A stretch of 56,780 bases of DNA from CAUTXO01 sp963542625. GTDB lineage: Bacteria; Campylobacterota; Campylobacteria; Campylobacterales; SZUA-545. Below, in pieces: positions 27,910 to 36,813 of the stretch. The translations under genes and the position numbers were made by a program. The notes under the pieces were generated by a model. The model made no database searches. It was given only the letters and a program-made list of their open reading frames with translations, and was not told the origin of the DNA. Numbering within the stretch: the first letter of the stretch is position 1; every line of letters starts with the position of its first letter. Location: assembly GCA_963542625.1 (NCBI GenBank), contig CAUTXO010000006.1:1-56780 (forward strand), written 5' to 3'.

Positions 27910-29039
27910 TTAAAACTCCCCCGCAAGGCGCGCAAAACGCTTAGTGCTTGCTTATGTTCTTTGACGTCGTGACATCTGATTATACTTGCACCGTTTTCAA
28001 ATGCCTTTGCGTGCAAGATGAGAGTGCCTGGCAAGCGCTCGCTAACCGCGCTTTTGCTGATGGCGTCTATGAGCGACTTTCTTGACGCCCCCACAAGCAG
28101 CGGGTAGCCAAGCGTTAAAAAGTCTTTTTGATGGTTTATTAGCTCTAGGTTGTGCTCTAGAGTTTTGCCAAAGCCAATGCCAACGTCTAGGATTAGCTCT
28201 TTAATGCCAAAGCTAGCCGCCTTTTGCACCCGCTCTTTGAAAAACTCCTTAATTTCCCAAACGGCGTCTTTGTAGAATGGGTTTTGTTGCATATTTTCTG
28301 GCGCGCCTTGCATATGCATAATGCAAACACGTGCCCCCGCGCGCGCGGCTATGCGGCAGATCTCATCGTTTGCAAGCCCGGTTATGTCATTTACAATCTT
28401 AAAGCCCTTATCTAGCGCGTATTGGATAGGTAGTGGCAAAAAGCTATCAAGGCTAAGCGTGCATTTTTCGTAAATTTTTTCCTTGTATAAAAGATCAATT
28501 GCCGGTTTAATGCGCTCTAGCTCATCTTGCGCGCTTAGTTGGCGGCTGCCAGGCCTTGAGCTAACGCCGCCAAAGTCTAAAATATCCGCGCCTTCATCGA
28601 TGAGCCTTAGCGCCCTTTGCACGGCGTCTTGCGGCCTAGTGCGGCTAGCGCTAAAAAAGCTATCGTCGTTTAGATTTACCACGCCCATAATTTCAAGCGG
28701 AAAGGTTTTAAGCCGCTCGTAGGCGCTGAGATCTAGGGCAAGATCTGCTAAGCCCCAAGGCTGGCGCCGCTCCTTTTGCACTAGCGCTTTTAGCTGTTTT
28801 TTGTTACACATCAAAAGCCCATCGACGCGTGGCTGCTCGTGAGCGATTGCGCCCTTTGGCAAGGCAAGATCACAGCCTAGCGAGAGAGCGTCTTGCTTTA
28901 GAATATTTGCCGCCCTTACGTCAAGATCTTTGATGTGAAAGTTAAACTCTGAAATTTTGTCTTTTAAGATCTCAAAGCCCGCGCCGCTTGGCTTGATTGC
29001 CCTTAGCACTTCAAGCGGATTATGGCTTAGGCTTAGCAT
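27906..29039 (-). CDS. folP: Dihydropteroate synthase
   Basis: A 377-residue enzyme of folate synthesis that joins p-aminobenzoate to the pterin pyrophosphate. The catalytic TIM-barrel starts near residue 117 with M-G-V-V-N-L-N-D-D-S-F-F and continues with D-F-G-G-V-S-S-R-P-G, then V-N-D-I-T-G and M-H-M-Q-G. A ~110-residue N-terminal extension precedes it, as in other Campylobacter and Helicobacter FolP. The start codon lies inside the end of holB (20-nt overlap) and the stop overlaps the next gene. Confidence 0.95.
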   Translation of the reverse strand: MLSLSHNPLEVLRAIKPSGAGFEILKDKISEFNFHIKDLDVRAANILKQDALSLGCDLALPKGAIAHEQPRVDGLLMCNKKQLKALVQKERRQPWGLADLALDLSAYERLKTFPLEIMGVVNLNDDSFFSASRTRPQDAVQRALRLIDEGADILDFGGVSSRPGSRQLSAQDELERIKPAIDLLYKEKIYEKCTLSLDSFLPLPIQYALDKGFKIVNDITGLANDEICRIAARAGARVCIMHMQGAPENMQQNPFYKDAVWEIKEFFKERVQKAASFGIKELILDVGIGFGKTLEHNLELINHQKDFLTLGYPLLVGASRKSLIDAISKSAVSERLPGTLILHAKAFENGASIIRCHDVKEHKQALSVLRALRGSFK

Positions 29040-29640
29040 TTTTCACCACGTCTAGGATTTTTAGCATAAGCGTAACAAGCACCGTTTGCGTGTTGGCGTT
29101 TAGGTAGATTAAGCGTTTTGCCGCGCCGAAGAGCTCTAGCAAATCCCCATCAAGCGGCGCTTGGCTATTTTGATACCACCTAAGCGCAAGATCAACGTAT
29201 TGCCCGGCTAGATCCTTACCCATAAAGCGGTTGTTGTTTATCAAAAACTCGTATATCGCTTCAAGGCTTAGGCGCGAAAAATCAAAGTCTGGCTCGCTAC
29301 GCTCTATGCTGTATGTTTTTGTTTGCACGATGAGCCTTGAGCGAATCGTCGGCAAAAAAACGGATTTTGATAGCCCAATCAAATAAATAGCAACGTTTTC
29401 TAGCGGCTCTTCTAAGATCTTAAGCAAGGCGTTTTGGCTTACTTCGTTATAAGTTTTTGCCTTTACGATGATGAATTTTTGTTCGGGGCTTGCTAGGAAA
29501 GCTTGCTCTATGAGCGCCCTTGCGGCTTCTATTTTAAAATCTTCATCGTCAAAAAGCACGATGTTTTTGGTGTTTAATTCAAGCTGCAGATCTTCGTAAA
29601 AGGCGTCAAGATCGTTAGTAATAAACAGCTTGTTAGTCAT
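29020..29640 (-). CDS. holB: DNA polymerase III delta' subunit (short epsilon-type)
   Basis: A 206-residue clamp-loader subunit. It is shorter than the ~330-residue enterobacterial protein and lacks the P-loop, as usual for the Campylobacterota version. The conserved segment S-Q-N-A-L-L-K-I-L-E-E-P is clear at about residues 65-76 and identifies the AAA+ clamp-loader family. The ATG at 29640 is chosen because it overlaps the hobA stop (ATGACTAA), giving coupled translation. An in-frame upstream start at 29652 would add four residues. Confidence 0.85.
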   Translation of the reverse strand: MTNKLFITNDLDAFYEDLQLELNTKNIVLFDDEDFKIEAARALIEQAFLASPEQKFIIVKAKTYNEVSQNALLKILEEPLENVAIYLIGLSKSVFLPTIRSRLIVQTKTYSIERSEPDFDFSRLSLEAIYEFLINNNRFMGKDLAGQYVDLALRWYQNSQAPLDGDLLELFGAAKRLIYLNANTQTVLVTLMLKILDVVKNAKPKP

Positions 29641-30172
29641 TAATTTCACCAAAAAGCACGGCGTCTATCGTTTGGTCTAGCAATCTTGTTAGCCCGATTA
29701 GCTTTGTGTCTATTAGGCTATCATTTGAACGCAAGAAAAAGCTGTTTTGAATTTCTTCGTCCATCACCCACAAAAAGCTGTCTTCTCTTTTCTTGACAAG
29801 CTTGTAGGCCTTTTGATCCGTCTTGCCGATATACCAAAAAATGAACTCCTTTTTAAACGCGATGTTTAGCATATCAAGAAGCAAATCGTAATCTTGCGCC
29901 TGCGTAAAATCCTGCAACAAATGCGAAAAGCTCTGAAAGGAAAGAATAGGCAAAAACGGGCGATTTTTATCCAGTTTGTTAAGCGCCTTGCAAACGTAAT
30001 CCCCAAACCACAAATACTTTTCATCCGTTACCACAACAACGCTCGTGCCGTTTATGAGCCGCTCTGTAAAATCTTGCGCTAGCGGGATCCACTCAAACTT
30101 CCTTTCCTCCATCCACATATAATAGTCTTCACTTCTAATGGTGGCAAGCGTCCAGTCGGTAAAACTTTTCAA
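29633..30172 (-). CDS. hobA: DnaA-binding initiation factor HobA
   Basis: A 179-residue protein recognised by size, sequence style (W-T-L-A-T-I-R-S-E near the start, W-I-P-L-A-like segment near residue 30) and by its fixed place between lysC and holB in Campylobacterota. HobA tetramers bridge DnaA molecules at oriC and play the role DiaA plays in E. coli. No catalytic motif is expected. It lies 3 nt after lysC on the same strand. Confidence 0.85.
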   Translation of the reverse strand: MKSFTDWTLATIRSEDYYMWMEERKFEWIPLAQDFTERLINGTSVVVVTDEKYLWFGDYVCKALNKLDKNRPFLPILSFQSFSHLLQDFTQAQDYDLLLDMLNIAFKKEFIFWYIGKTDQKAYKLVKKREDSFLWVMDEEIQNSFFLRSNDSLIDTKLIGLTRLLDQTIDAVLFGEIND

Positions 30173-30175
30173 GAT

Positions 30176-31381
30176 CTAGCTATCCAAATGGTATGTGTCG
30201 TGCAAGCTTCTAACGGCAAGCTCTGTGTATTTTTCCAAGATGATGACGGATACTTTAATTTCTGAGGTGGCAATCATTAAAATATTAATGTTGTTTTCAG
30301 CTAGCGTGCTAAACATTTTAGACGCAACGCCGCTGCTGCTTTTCATACCAACGCCAACGATTGAGATCTTGACTATATCATCGTCGTATTCGCTATTTTC
30401 AAGATCCGCGCTAAAGCCAGAAAGCGCCTTTTTAGTTAGCTCAAGCTCGGTTTTTGGGACGGTAAAGCCAATGTTTGCCTTGCCGTCTTTGCCCGTGCTT
30501 TGGACTATCATATCTACGTTGATGTTTTCCTTTGCAAGCGCGTTAAAAATGCTTGACGCAATGCCCGGCTTATCCGCTACGCCCCTTAGCGTTATCCGTG
30601 CTTGATTTTTATCCGCGGCTATTCCGCTTACGATTGGTTTTTCCATTATGTCCTCTTCGTTTGTGATTAGTGTGCCCGGGTTATCGTTAAAACTACTTCG
30701 CGTAATGAGTCGCACGCGCGCTTTCTTTGCCAGCTCCACCGAGCGGTTTTGCAGCACCTTAGCACCAAGGCTAGCAAGCTCTAGCATTTCTTCATAGCTG
30801 ATTTTCTCTAGCTTTTTTGCCTTTGGCTCTATGCGCGGATCTGTCGTATAAACGCCATCAACGTCCGTGTAGATCTCGCACAGATCTGCTCCCACCGCAC
30901 CAGCAATAGCCACCGCGCTAAGGTCGCTCCCACCGCGCCCAAGCGTGGTAACATCGCCCGCTTGCGTTACGCCTTGAAAGCCCGCTACCACCACCACGCG
31001 CCCAGCGTCTATTTGGTCTAAGATCTTGCGCTTATCGATGTATTCTATTCTTGCCTTGCCAAAGGAATTATCCGTCACAATCCCCGCGTCCTTGCCGCTA
31101 AGCGCAATGCTTGGTATTTGCATTTGATTTAGCGCAATGGCTAGGAGCGCTGCGGTAACTAGCTCGCCCGATGATAAAAGCATATCCGTTTCTCTAGCTG
31201 GTGGCATACTAGAAAAATGCTCGGCGTAGCTAAGGAGCTTGTTTGTCTCCCCGCTCATTGCCGATACCACAACGACTATTTTTTGCCCCGCCTTTAGATC
31301 TTTTGCAACCCTAGCTGCGACGTTTTCTATGCGCTCTAAGCTCCCGACGCTCGTCCCGCCGAACTTTTTGACTACTAACAT
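30176..31381 (-). CDS. lysC: Aspartate kinase
   Basis: A 401-residue aspartokinase, first step of lysine, threonine, methionine and diaminopimelate synthesis. The N-terminal kinase motif is K-F-G-G-T-S-V-G (residues 5-12), with T-T-L-G-R-G-G-S-D near residue 145-155. Two ACT domains occupy about 260-400 and likely mediate feedback control. The start codon shares a base with the rppH stop (TAATG). Confidence 0.96.
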   Translation of the reverse strand: MLVVKKFGGTSVGSLERIENVAARVAKDLKAGQKIVVVVSAMSGETNKLLSYAEHFSSMPPARETDMLLSSGELVTAALLAIALNQMQIPSIALSGKDAGIVTDNSFGKARIEYIDKRKILDQIDAGRVVVVAGFQGVTQAGDVTTLGRGGSDLSAVAIAGAVGADLCEIYTDVDGVYTTDPRIEPKAKKLEKISYEEMLELASLGAKVLQNRSVELAKKARVRLITRSSFNDNPGTLITNEEDIMEKPIVSGIAADKNQARITLRGVADKPGIASSIFNALAKENINVDMIVQSTGKDGKANIGFTVPKTELELTKKALSGFSADLENSEYDDDIVKISIVGVGMKSSSGVASKMFSTLAENNINILMIATSEIKVSVIILEKYTELAVRSLHDTYHLDS

Positions 31382-31848
31382 TATAAATATCCGTTTTCTT
31401 TGAAGTAATTCAGAACTTTTTCGTATATAGGCTTTTTAAAATAAGAAACCGTTTCAAGCACTTCGCTAAGCTTTACAAACCGGTATTCAAGAAACTCCGG
31501 TATTTGCGTATTCACATTCACCAAAGAATCATCCTTAAGCCGCACCAAAAAATACCTTTGCTTTTGCCCCTTAAAAGCTGACATTTTATGGCTTACTTGC
31601 TTTGGGAAGTCGTAGCTTAGCCAGTTTGGATAGCGGTCTATGATCTCTATTTTATTCGTGCCGATTTCTTCTTGCAACTCCCTAAAAAGCGCGGTTTTTG
31701 GATCCTCGCCCTCGTCAATGCCCCCCTGTGGAAATTGCCACGCGTTTGGAATGTCCTTTCTCCTTGCGATGAAGATCCGAGTTTTAAGCGGATAGCAGCT
31801 AGATAAAACAACGGCGGCAACGTTTGGTCTATACTGTTTTTCTTCCAT
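31381..31848 (-). CDS. rppH: RNA pyrophosphohydrolase (Nudix)
   Basis: A 155-residue Nudix hydrolase. The Nudix box is complete at residues 42-64 (G-x5-E-x7-R-E-L-x-E-E-x-G-T), preceded by W-Q-F-P-Q-G-G. R-Y-F-L-V-R and the aromatic C-terminal part match RppH/NudH, which removes pyrophosphate from mRNA 5' ends and starts decay. It is the first gene of the leftward operon. Confidence 0.92.
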   Translation of the reverse strand: MEEKQYRPNVAAVVLSSCYPLKTRIFIARRKDIPNAWQFPQGGIDEGEDPKTALFRELQEEIGTNKIEIIDRYPNWLSYDFPKQVSHKMSAFKGQKQRYFLVRLKDDSLVNVNTQIPEFLEYRFVKLSEVLETVSYFKKPIYEKVLNYFKENGYL

Positions 31849-31903
31849 TTTTCTTACTTCTTATTTTGTAAAATCATAACTTTATTTGGGTAAAGAAAAC
31901 TTT

Positions 31904-33043
31904 ATGATCTACGTGCATATTCCATTTTGCGAGCACAAATGCCACTACTGCGGCTTTAATTCTTTTGCCGGAAGCAGCCCCAGCGAGCACAAGGCATATT
32001 TTAGCGCCCTAAAGCGCCAGCTTGCCTTTGATTTGGCTACAAACCCACATCACAAAACGCTTTACATCGGCGGCGGGACGCCATCTTTTGTAGCGCCGGA
32101 TCTCTACGGTTGTGTTTTTGAGATCTTAGGCGGCATAAACTTTCAAGAAGCAACGATAGAAGCCAATCCCGGATCTATAACGCAAGACTGGCTCAAGGCA
32201 ATGAAAGACTTTGGCATAAACCGCGTAAGCATTGGCGTGCAAAGCTTTGACGACGCCAAGCTAAAATTCCTAACGCGCGCGCACAGCGCAAAAGACGCGC
32301 TAAGGGCCTACGAGATGTGCGCGAAAGAGGGCTTTGAGACAAGCCTTGATTTAATCTACGACACCGCGCTTGATACAAAGGAGCTTTTAGACGCCGAGCT
32401 AGCGCGCCTAAAGGCTTTGCGCCCCGTGCATCTTAGCGCCTACTCGCTCACGCTAGAAGAGCAAACAAAGTTTTTTAGCACGCCGCACAAAAAGCAGAAC
32501 AACGAAGATCTTAGCGCCTATTTTTTCCGCGCGCTTGATGAGCTCTTTGGCGCTTATGAGATTTCAAACTTTGGCAAAATCGCGCTTCACAATAGCGGCT
32601 ATTGGGCGTATGAAGACTACATTGGCGCTGGTTGCGGAGCCGTTGGCAAGCTTGGCAGCGCGCGGCTTTACCCACACAGCGAGCTTGCGGCTTACATCAA
32701 GGATCCGCTATTTAAAAGGCTTGAGCCCATAAGCGCACAAGATGAAAACACAGAAAGGATATTCTTAGGGCTTAGAAGTTTTGTGGGTGTGGATCCGCGC
32801 GCCTTAAGCCCGGCTGGGGTGGTGCACGCACAAGATCTAGTGCAAGCGGGGCTTTTGGAGTTGCGGCAAGATTTGGGGCTTGGATCTAGCGCTAAAGATC
32901 TAGTGCAAAGATCTAAGGCTTTAGATCCGGTGCAAGATCTAGCGCCAAGATCCGCAGCGCAAGATCTCTTTAACCCCGGTGGGCGTTTATACAATCCAAA
33001 CTTCTTAATAGCCGATGAGCTTGCCCTTTATTTAATGGATTAA
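31904..33043 (+). CDS. hemW: HemW-like radical SAM haem chaperone / coproporphyrinogen III oxidase-like protein
   Basis: A 379-residue radical SAM protein. The cluster motif C-E-H-K-C-H-Y-C lies at about residues 9-16, followed by Y-I-G-G-G-T-P-S and E-A-N-P-G-S, the SAM and cofactor motifs of the HemN/HemW group. The short N-terminus favours HemW over true HemN. The ATG at 31904 is preferred over a TTG 18 nt upstream because homologues begin directly with M-I-Y-V-H-I-P-F-C. The C-terminal domain carries a ~45-residue tract (about 311-354) rich in Q-D-L, R-S and K-D-L triplets encoded by RGATCY repeats, after which a normal-looking tail resumes. Confidence 0.88.
   Translation: MIYVHIPFCEHKCHYCGFNSFAGSSPSEHKAYFSALKRQLAFDLATNPHHKTLYIGGGTPSFVAPDLYGCVFEILGGINFQEATIEANPGSITQDWLKAMKDFGINRVSIGVQSFDDAKLKFLTRAHSAKDALRAYEMCAKEGFETSLDLIYDTALDTKELLDAELARLKALRPVHLSAYSLTLEEQTKFFSTPHKKQNNEDLSAYFFRALDELFGAYEISNFGKIALHNSGYWAYEDYIGAGCGAVGKLGSARLYPHSELAAYIKDPLFKRLEPISAQDENTERIFLGLRSFVGVDPRALSPAGVVHAQDLVQAGLLELRQDLGLGSSAKDLVQRSKALDPVQDLAPRSAAQDLFNPGGRLYNPNFLIADELALYLMD
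32834..32966. repeat. RGATCY repeat cluster inside hemW
   Basis: Eight RGATCY sites have their GATC at 32834, 32883, 32897, 32910, 32924, 32936, 32949 and 32963. The last seven are 12-14 bp apart. Because spacings are not multiples of 3 the sites are read in several frames, giving D-L, R-S, G-S and D-P residues. Confidence 0.85.
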
Positions 33044-33106
33044 CCGCGCTAGATCTAAGCCAAGATCCAAGCACGCCCGGCGCCAAGATCCGTGCAACGC
33101 CAAGAT
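33044..33106. repeat. Short RGATCY cluster between hemW and terC
   Basis: The 63-bp gap between convergent genes has four RGATCY sites separated by runs such as GCCAA and GTGCAAC. No terminator hairpin is evident. Confidence 0.7.
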
Positions 33107-33817
33107 CTAACGCCGCTTTTTGCGCGCAACGATGTTTAGCGTCTCCACCGTCAAAGAAAAAAGCATAGAAAAATATATGTAACCCTTTGGAATATGCACG
33201 TCCAGCCCGTCGGCGATTAGGCTTATGCCAACAAGCAGCAAAAACGCCAGCGCTAGCATTTTTACCGTCGGATTTTCATCGACAAAACGGCTGATTGCCT
33301 TTGCCGCAAACATCATCACGCCAACGGCTATGACGATGGCGGCTATCATAATTTCAACATCTTGCGCCATACCAACGGCGGTTATGACAGAATCCAGCGA
33401 GAACACAATATCAAGCAGCGCAATTTGCACTAGCGTTGCCGCAAAGCCGCCCCCACCAAGCGTGCGCGGTTCGTCTTTTTGCGCGGGCGCGCTCGCTAGC
33501 TCGTGAATTTCAACGGTGGATTTGTAGATTAAAAATAGCCCGCCAAGTAGCAAAATGAGATCCCTGCCAGAAATTTCATTGCCCGCGAGCACAAAAAGCG
33601 GGCTTGTGAGCTTCATTATCCAAAATAGGCTAAGCAGCAGCGCTATACGCGTTAGCATAGCCAGGCTAAGCCCCAAAATGCGCCCCCTGTTTTGCAAATG
33701 GCGCGGCAGTTTGGCGACGATAACAGCGATAAAAATAATATTGTCTATGCCTAAAATAATCTCTAAAAGCGTCAGCGTCAAAAGCGCCATAAGGGCGTCG
33801 GGCGTGAGTAGGTGCAT
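33107..33817 (-). CDS. TerC family integral membrane protein
   Basis: A 236-residue membrane protein with about seven hydrophobic segments. Family motifs are E-I-I-L-G-I-D-N-I-I-F-I near the N-terminus and D-I-V-F-S-L-D-S-V-I-T-A at mid-protein; the acidic residues in these helices are thought to bind metal ions. Family members are linked to tellurite resistance or manganese export, but the role here is unknown. The start ATG at 33817 is chosen because GGAT lies 5-8 nt upstream; a longer reading frame (to 33907) adds a basic segment unlike the family. Confidence 0.85.
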   Translation of the reverse strand: MHLLTPDALMALLTLTLLEIILGIDNIIFIAVIVAKLPRHLQNRGRILGLSLAMLTRIALLLSLFWIMKLTSPLFVLAGNEISGRDLILLLGGLFLIYKSTVEIHELASAPAQKDEPRTLGGGGFAATLVQIALLDIVFSLDSVITAVGMAQDVEIMIAAIVIAVGVMMFAAKAISRFVDENPTVKMLALAFLLLVGISLIADGLDVHIPKGYIYFSMLFSLTVETLNIVARKKRR

Positions 33818-33976
33818 TTTTATCCTTCGCGCGAATTTTACTAACTTTTTAATAAGCGGCGTTTTGTTACACTGTGCGCGGAATTTTAGTAGGGAGATAG
33901 GCGGCATTTATGCGTCTATCGGCGGCTTTTGTCGCTTTCGCGTGCCGAACGAATTCACATTTTCTAAGGAGAAATG

Positions 33977-34312
33977 ATGAAAAAAGTCATTTTGTTATTT
34001 TTAGGTTTTGCGGGCCTTATGTTTGGTGCAGACGGTGAAGCGGCAAAGGCTGGCTTGAAAATTTCAAGCGAAATGCTTGCTTCTTATTCCGTGCTTGCGG
34101 CTGTTGTTGGGCTTGGTATTGCGGCTCTTGGCGGCGCGATTGGTATGGGAAATGCGGCGGCGGCTACGATAGCTGGCACGGCAAGAAATCCGGGTATGAG
34201 CGGAAAGCTTATGACGACTATGTTTATCGCCCTTGCGATGATTGAAGCGCAAGTTATTTATACGCTTGTTTTTGCGCTAATCGCACTTTATGGAAACCCT
34301 TTTATAGGCTAA
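33977..34312 (+). CDS. atpE: F0F1 ATP synthase subunit c
   Basis: A 111-residue proteolipid. Unlike the ~79-residue E. coli form it starts with a cleavable-signal-like segment (about 1-18), typical of Campylobacter and Helicobacter AtpE. Helix 1 is Gly/Ala-rich, the polar loop R-N-P follows, and the proton-carrying acidic residue is Glu in A-M-I-E-A-Q in helix 2. The second of two adjacent ATGs (33977) is preferred because AAGGAG ends 5 nt before it. It stands alone, away from the other ATP synthase genes, as in this phylum. Confidence 0.93.
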   Translation: MKKVILLFLGFAGLMFGADGEAAKAGLKISSEMLASYSVLAAVVGLGIAALGGAIGMGNAAAATIAGTARNPGMSGKLMTTMFIALAMIEAQVIYTLVFALIALYGNPFIG

Positions 34313-34625
34313 GTTTTTCAGGCGCTCTTGTAAAGGGCGCCCAAACCCAAGCGCGTGGTTTGTGCTTTAGGATCCTGCGCTAGTTTGCGCCAAGATCTTG
34401 CGCTTAGGATCTGCGCGCCCCGCGTCAAGATCTGCACTCCTTGTGTTCTTGTTTTAATCCCCGTTTGTTGTTTTGCGCTTTTGCTAGGTTGGTTTTGCGC
34501 GCGGTTTGCGCCAGATCTCTGTGGCAGATCCGCGCTAGTTCTAAGCACACAAATCCAAGATCTAGCGCTGGCATCAATCAATACCGTGTTAGTCTAAGCT
34601 AGACCGCGCACTAGATCTAGGCGCG
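34313..34625. repeat. atpE-ubiD gap: stem-loop plus RGATCY repeats
   Basis: GGCGCTC at 34321-34327 pairs with GGGCGCC at 34335-34341 just after atpE, a 7-bp stem without a T-run, possibly its transcript end. The rest contains about nine GATC sites, mostly RGATCY, mixed with GCGC words. It does not encode a convincing protein. Confidence 0.65.
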
Positions 34626-36647
34626 CTACTTGCCCGCGCGAGGCTTAGTGATTTGCCATTTTCTTAAGAATTCGTCGTCAAAATCGCAAAGCCCGCGCTT
34701 TCTTAGATTGTCTAAGATCTCCGCGTTGCAATCGGTATCCATAGGCCAAGCGCGGTTGTAGCCATCGTGCTCGGCGGTTTTTGTGGTGGCGTCAAAGCCC
34801 AAAAAGCTGCCGGCAAAAAAATCCCGCTCGCTGTCAAAGTTATTCGTAATGCGCCAAATCAGCATATAAAGGTTGTTTAGGTCGTTGTTGTCATCATCGA
34901 CGACGAAAACAAGCCTAAGCGCGCTTGATAGCTCAAGCGCCGAGATCTCTTTAAAAAAGCCCATAACGCCAAAGGTTTTGCGCACTTTCACAAGGCACAC
35001 GGGGTTTGCGCTGTCTGTAAAAATTTGCCGCACTTCTAGCACGTTTGCTTGGATCTTTTGAAGCTCACTCAAAAGCTCGGCGTCTTTTAGCACACGGTTT
35101 GCGCGCGCGCTTGGTGTGGCGCTAACCTCGCCTAGATCTTTGCCCGCGCTTAGATCTTTAACGCCATCACCCCGCGTGCTAGCGCTAAGATCTGCACCGC
35201 CAGCGCTAGGCGTAACATTTGCGTTTTGTGCTGCTGCGCCTAGATCTGCGCTAGCGGCGTTAAGATCCCCCGCTTGCGCATTGCTACCAAAGGTTTTGTT
35301 CGTGGCGTCTATTGCCAGCTTGCCGCCAACTAGGGGTATGACGCTTGAATGATCTAGGGCGTCTATTATCCCGCTTGAAACGCTAAAAGATCTTGTGTCT
35401 ATACGGTTTAGGACGTATCTAGCAAGCGCCGTGTCATCGTGCAAATCTTGCAGATCTTCGCCAACAAAAATCGCGTGTTTTACAAAGCTCATTTGCCCCA
35501 CGCCCCAAAGCGCGTGCATAATTTGCTTGCTTTGCCCCGGAAAGCGCGTGCGGATCTTGCATATTATAAGGTTATGAAACACGCCGTTTTCGGGCAATCT
35601 GTAATCTATGAGATCCGGAATGCTCGTTTGCAAAAGCGGCAAAAAAATCCGCTCCGTCGGGTAGCCCATATATTTGTCTTCAAGCGGCGGCTTGCCAACA
35701 ACGGTGGCGCAAAACACCGGATTTTTTTTCATCGTAATTGCCGTAATTTCTAAAAACGGGTAATTTTCCACCTGTGTGTAGTAGCCCGTGTGGTCGCCAA
35801 ATGGGCCCTCTGGCTTGGTTTTGGCAGGATCTGCAAAGCCTTCTATGACGATGTCCGCGTCGCTTGGCACGTAAAGCTCATTGCTAACGCATTTGGTTAG
35901 CCGCGCGCGCTTAGAGCGTATGAAGCCGTAAAGCATAAGCTCAAAAAAGCCCTTAGGAAGCGGCGCGGTGGCGCACCACGCGTAGAGCGGATCCCCGCCT
36001 ATGGCGATGGAAACGGGCATTTTAACGCCGGCTTTTTTGTATTCGTCAAAAATCGCCGTTGAATCTTTGTGGATTTGCCAGTGCAAACCAAGCGTGTTGT
36101 CCGGAAACTTTTGCAAGCGATACATTCCAAGATTGTTTATTTTGCCATCAAGGCTCGTGGTATAAACCTGCCCCATCGTGATGAAGCTCCCGCCGTCAAA
36201 TTCCCACGTTTTTAGGATTGGCAGATCTTCAAGCCGCGCGTTTTTGCCAAGGTAGACCAGCTCTTGCGCAGGCGATTTTTTCTGCGTTTTGCTCGCAAAA
36301 ACGCTCCTTAGGCTCCAAAGATCCCTAAGCTTTGCCAGCTTTTGCCAAAAGCCCTTTGGGGCGCTAGGCTTTAAAAGCGTCAAGATCCTAGCGCTGATGG
36401 CGTCTAAATTTTTGCCAAAAATGAGCTCCATCCGTTTTTTTGAGCCGTAAAGGTTGGTTAAAACGGGCATTTTGTAGATTTTGTTGTTTTTGATTGGTTT
36501 GGTAAAAAGTAGCGCGCGCCCGCCACCGGGCTTTTTTGTTTCTAGGTATGAGATGTAGGCGATTTCTAGCTCCGTGCTGACGGGGACGTCGATTATTTTG
36601 AGTTCGTCGTTATCTTTTAGTAGCTGAATTGTTCTTTCCACGTGCAA
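34626..36647 (-). CDS. ubiD: UbiD family prenylated-FMN decarboxylase
   Basis: A 673-residue UbiD-type decarboxylase, probably for menaquinone (futalosine pathway) or another aromatic acid, since Campylobacter makes menaquinone. Family blocks are visible: the G-M-Y-R-L-Q segment near residue 180, A-I-G-G-D-P near 216, P-E-G-P-F-G-D-H-T-G-Y-Y near 280, and the D-H-S / P-L-V-G-G-K region near 435. The family is usually about 600 residues; the excess is an Ala/Ser/Asp-rich insertion at about 455-510 with D-L repeats, encoded by RGATCY sites. Substrate is inference. Confidence 0.88.
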   Translation of the reverse strand: MHVERTIQLLKDNDELKIIDVPVSTELEIAYISYLETKKPGGGRALLFTKPIKNNKIYKMPVLTNLYGSKKRMELIFGKNLDAISARILTLLKPSAPKGFWQKLAKLRDLWSLRSVFASKTQKKSPAQELVYLGKNARLEDLPILKTWEFDGGSFITMGQVYTTSLDGKINNLGMYRLQKFPDNTLGLHWQIHKDSTAIFDEYKKAGVKMPVSIAIGGDPLYAWCATAPLPKGFFELMLYGFIRSKRARLTKCVSNELYVPSDADIVIEGFADPAKTKPEGPFGDHTGYYTQVENYPFLEITAITMKKNPVFCATVVGKPPLEDKYMGYPTERIFLPLLQTSIPDLIDYRLPENGVFHNLIICKIRTRFPGQSKQIMHALWGVGQMSFVKHAIFVGEDLQDLHDDTALARYVLNRIDTRSFSVSSGIIDALDHSSVIPLVGGKLAIDATNKTFGSNAQAGDLNAASADLGAAAQNANVTPSAGGADLSASTRGDGVKDLSAGKDLGEVSATPSARANRVLKDAELLSELQKIQANVLEVRQIFTDSANPVCLVKVRKTFGVMGFFKEISALELSSALRLVFVVDDDNNDLNNLYMLIWRITNNFDSERDFFAGSFLGFDATTKTAEHDGYNRAWPMDTDCNAEILDNLRKRGLCDFDDEFLRKWQITKPRAGK
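35135..35267. repeat. RGATCY repeat cluster inside ubiD
   Basis: RGATCY sites have their GATC at 35135, 35153, 35189, 35243 and 35264. The first three intervals are 18, 36 and 54 bp, all multiples of 9, like the cluster in aas; the last is 21. On the coding strand they yield repeated A-D-L / K-D-L residues. Confidence 0.8.
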
Positions 36648-36807
36648 ACCTTTTAAAGGGGCTTTTATAGCGTAACTTGTTTTAATTTTGCGAAGCGGGG
36701 AGCGGATCTAGGGCTAGGACTTGCGCAGATCTTGGGGCTAGATCTAAGGCTAGATCTTGCGGCGGCTATTCACCCAGAGCCAGCGGCAAAAAAAGACTGG
36801 CTATAAT
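36648..36807 (+). promoter_or_regulatory. ubiD-ribE divergent gap with RGATCY triplet and ribE -10
   Basis: The gap holds RGATCY sites with GATC at 36707, 36728, 36741 and 36753, the last three spaced 13 and 12 bp. TATAAT at 36802-36807, with TG four bases before it, is a good extended -10. The predicted transcription start (about 36813-36815) coincides with the ribE ATG at 36814. Confidence 0.65.
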
Positions 36808-36813
36808 GCCCGT

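Noticed and set aside
33555..33977. A rightward 140-codon reading frame opposite terC
   Set aside because: It is antisense to the conserved TerC helices, has no family-like sequence and runs into the atpE start.
34321..34341. Intrinsic terminator after atpE
   Set aside because: The stem is good, but no T-run follows on either strand, so it is kept only as a stem-loop.
34355..34597. A rightward 80-codon reading frame in the atpE-ubiD gap
   Set aside because: It consists of repeat-coded Cys/Arg/Leu-rich sequence without RBS; the mirror frame is equally open, as expected for a palindromic repeat.
36757..36813. Upstream start for riboflavin synthase
   Set aside because: It would translate through the -10 box; the family N-terminus begins at the ATG at 36814.
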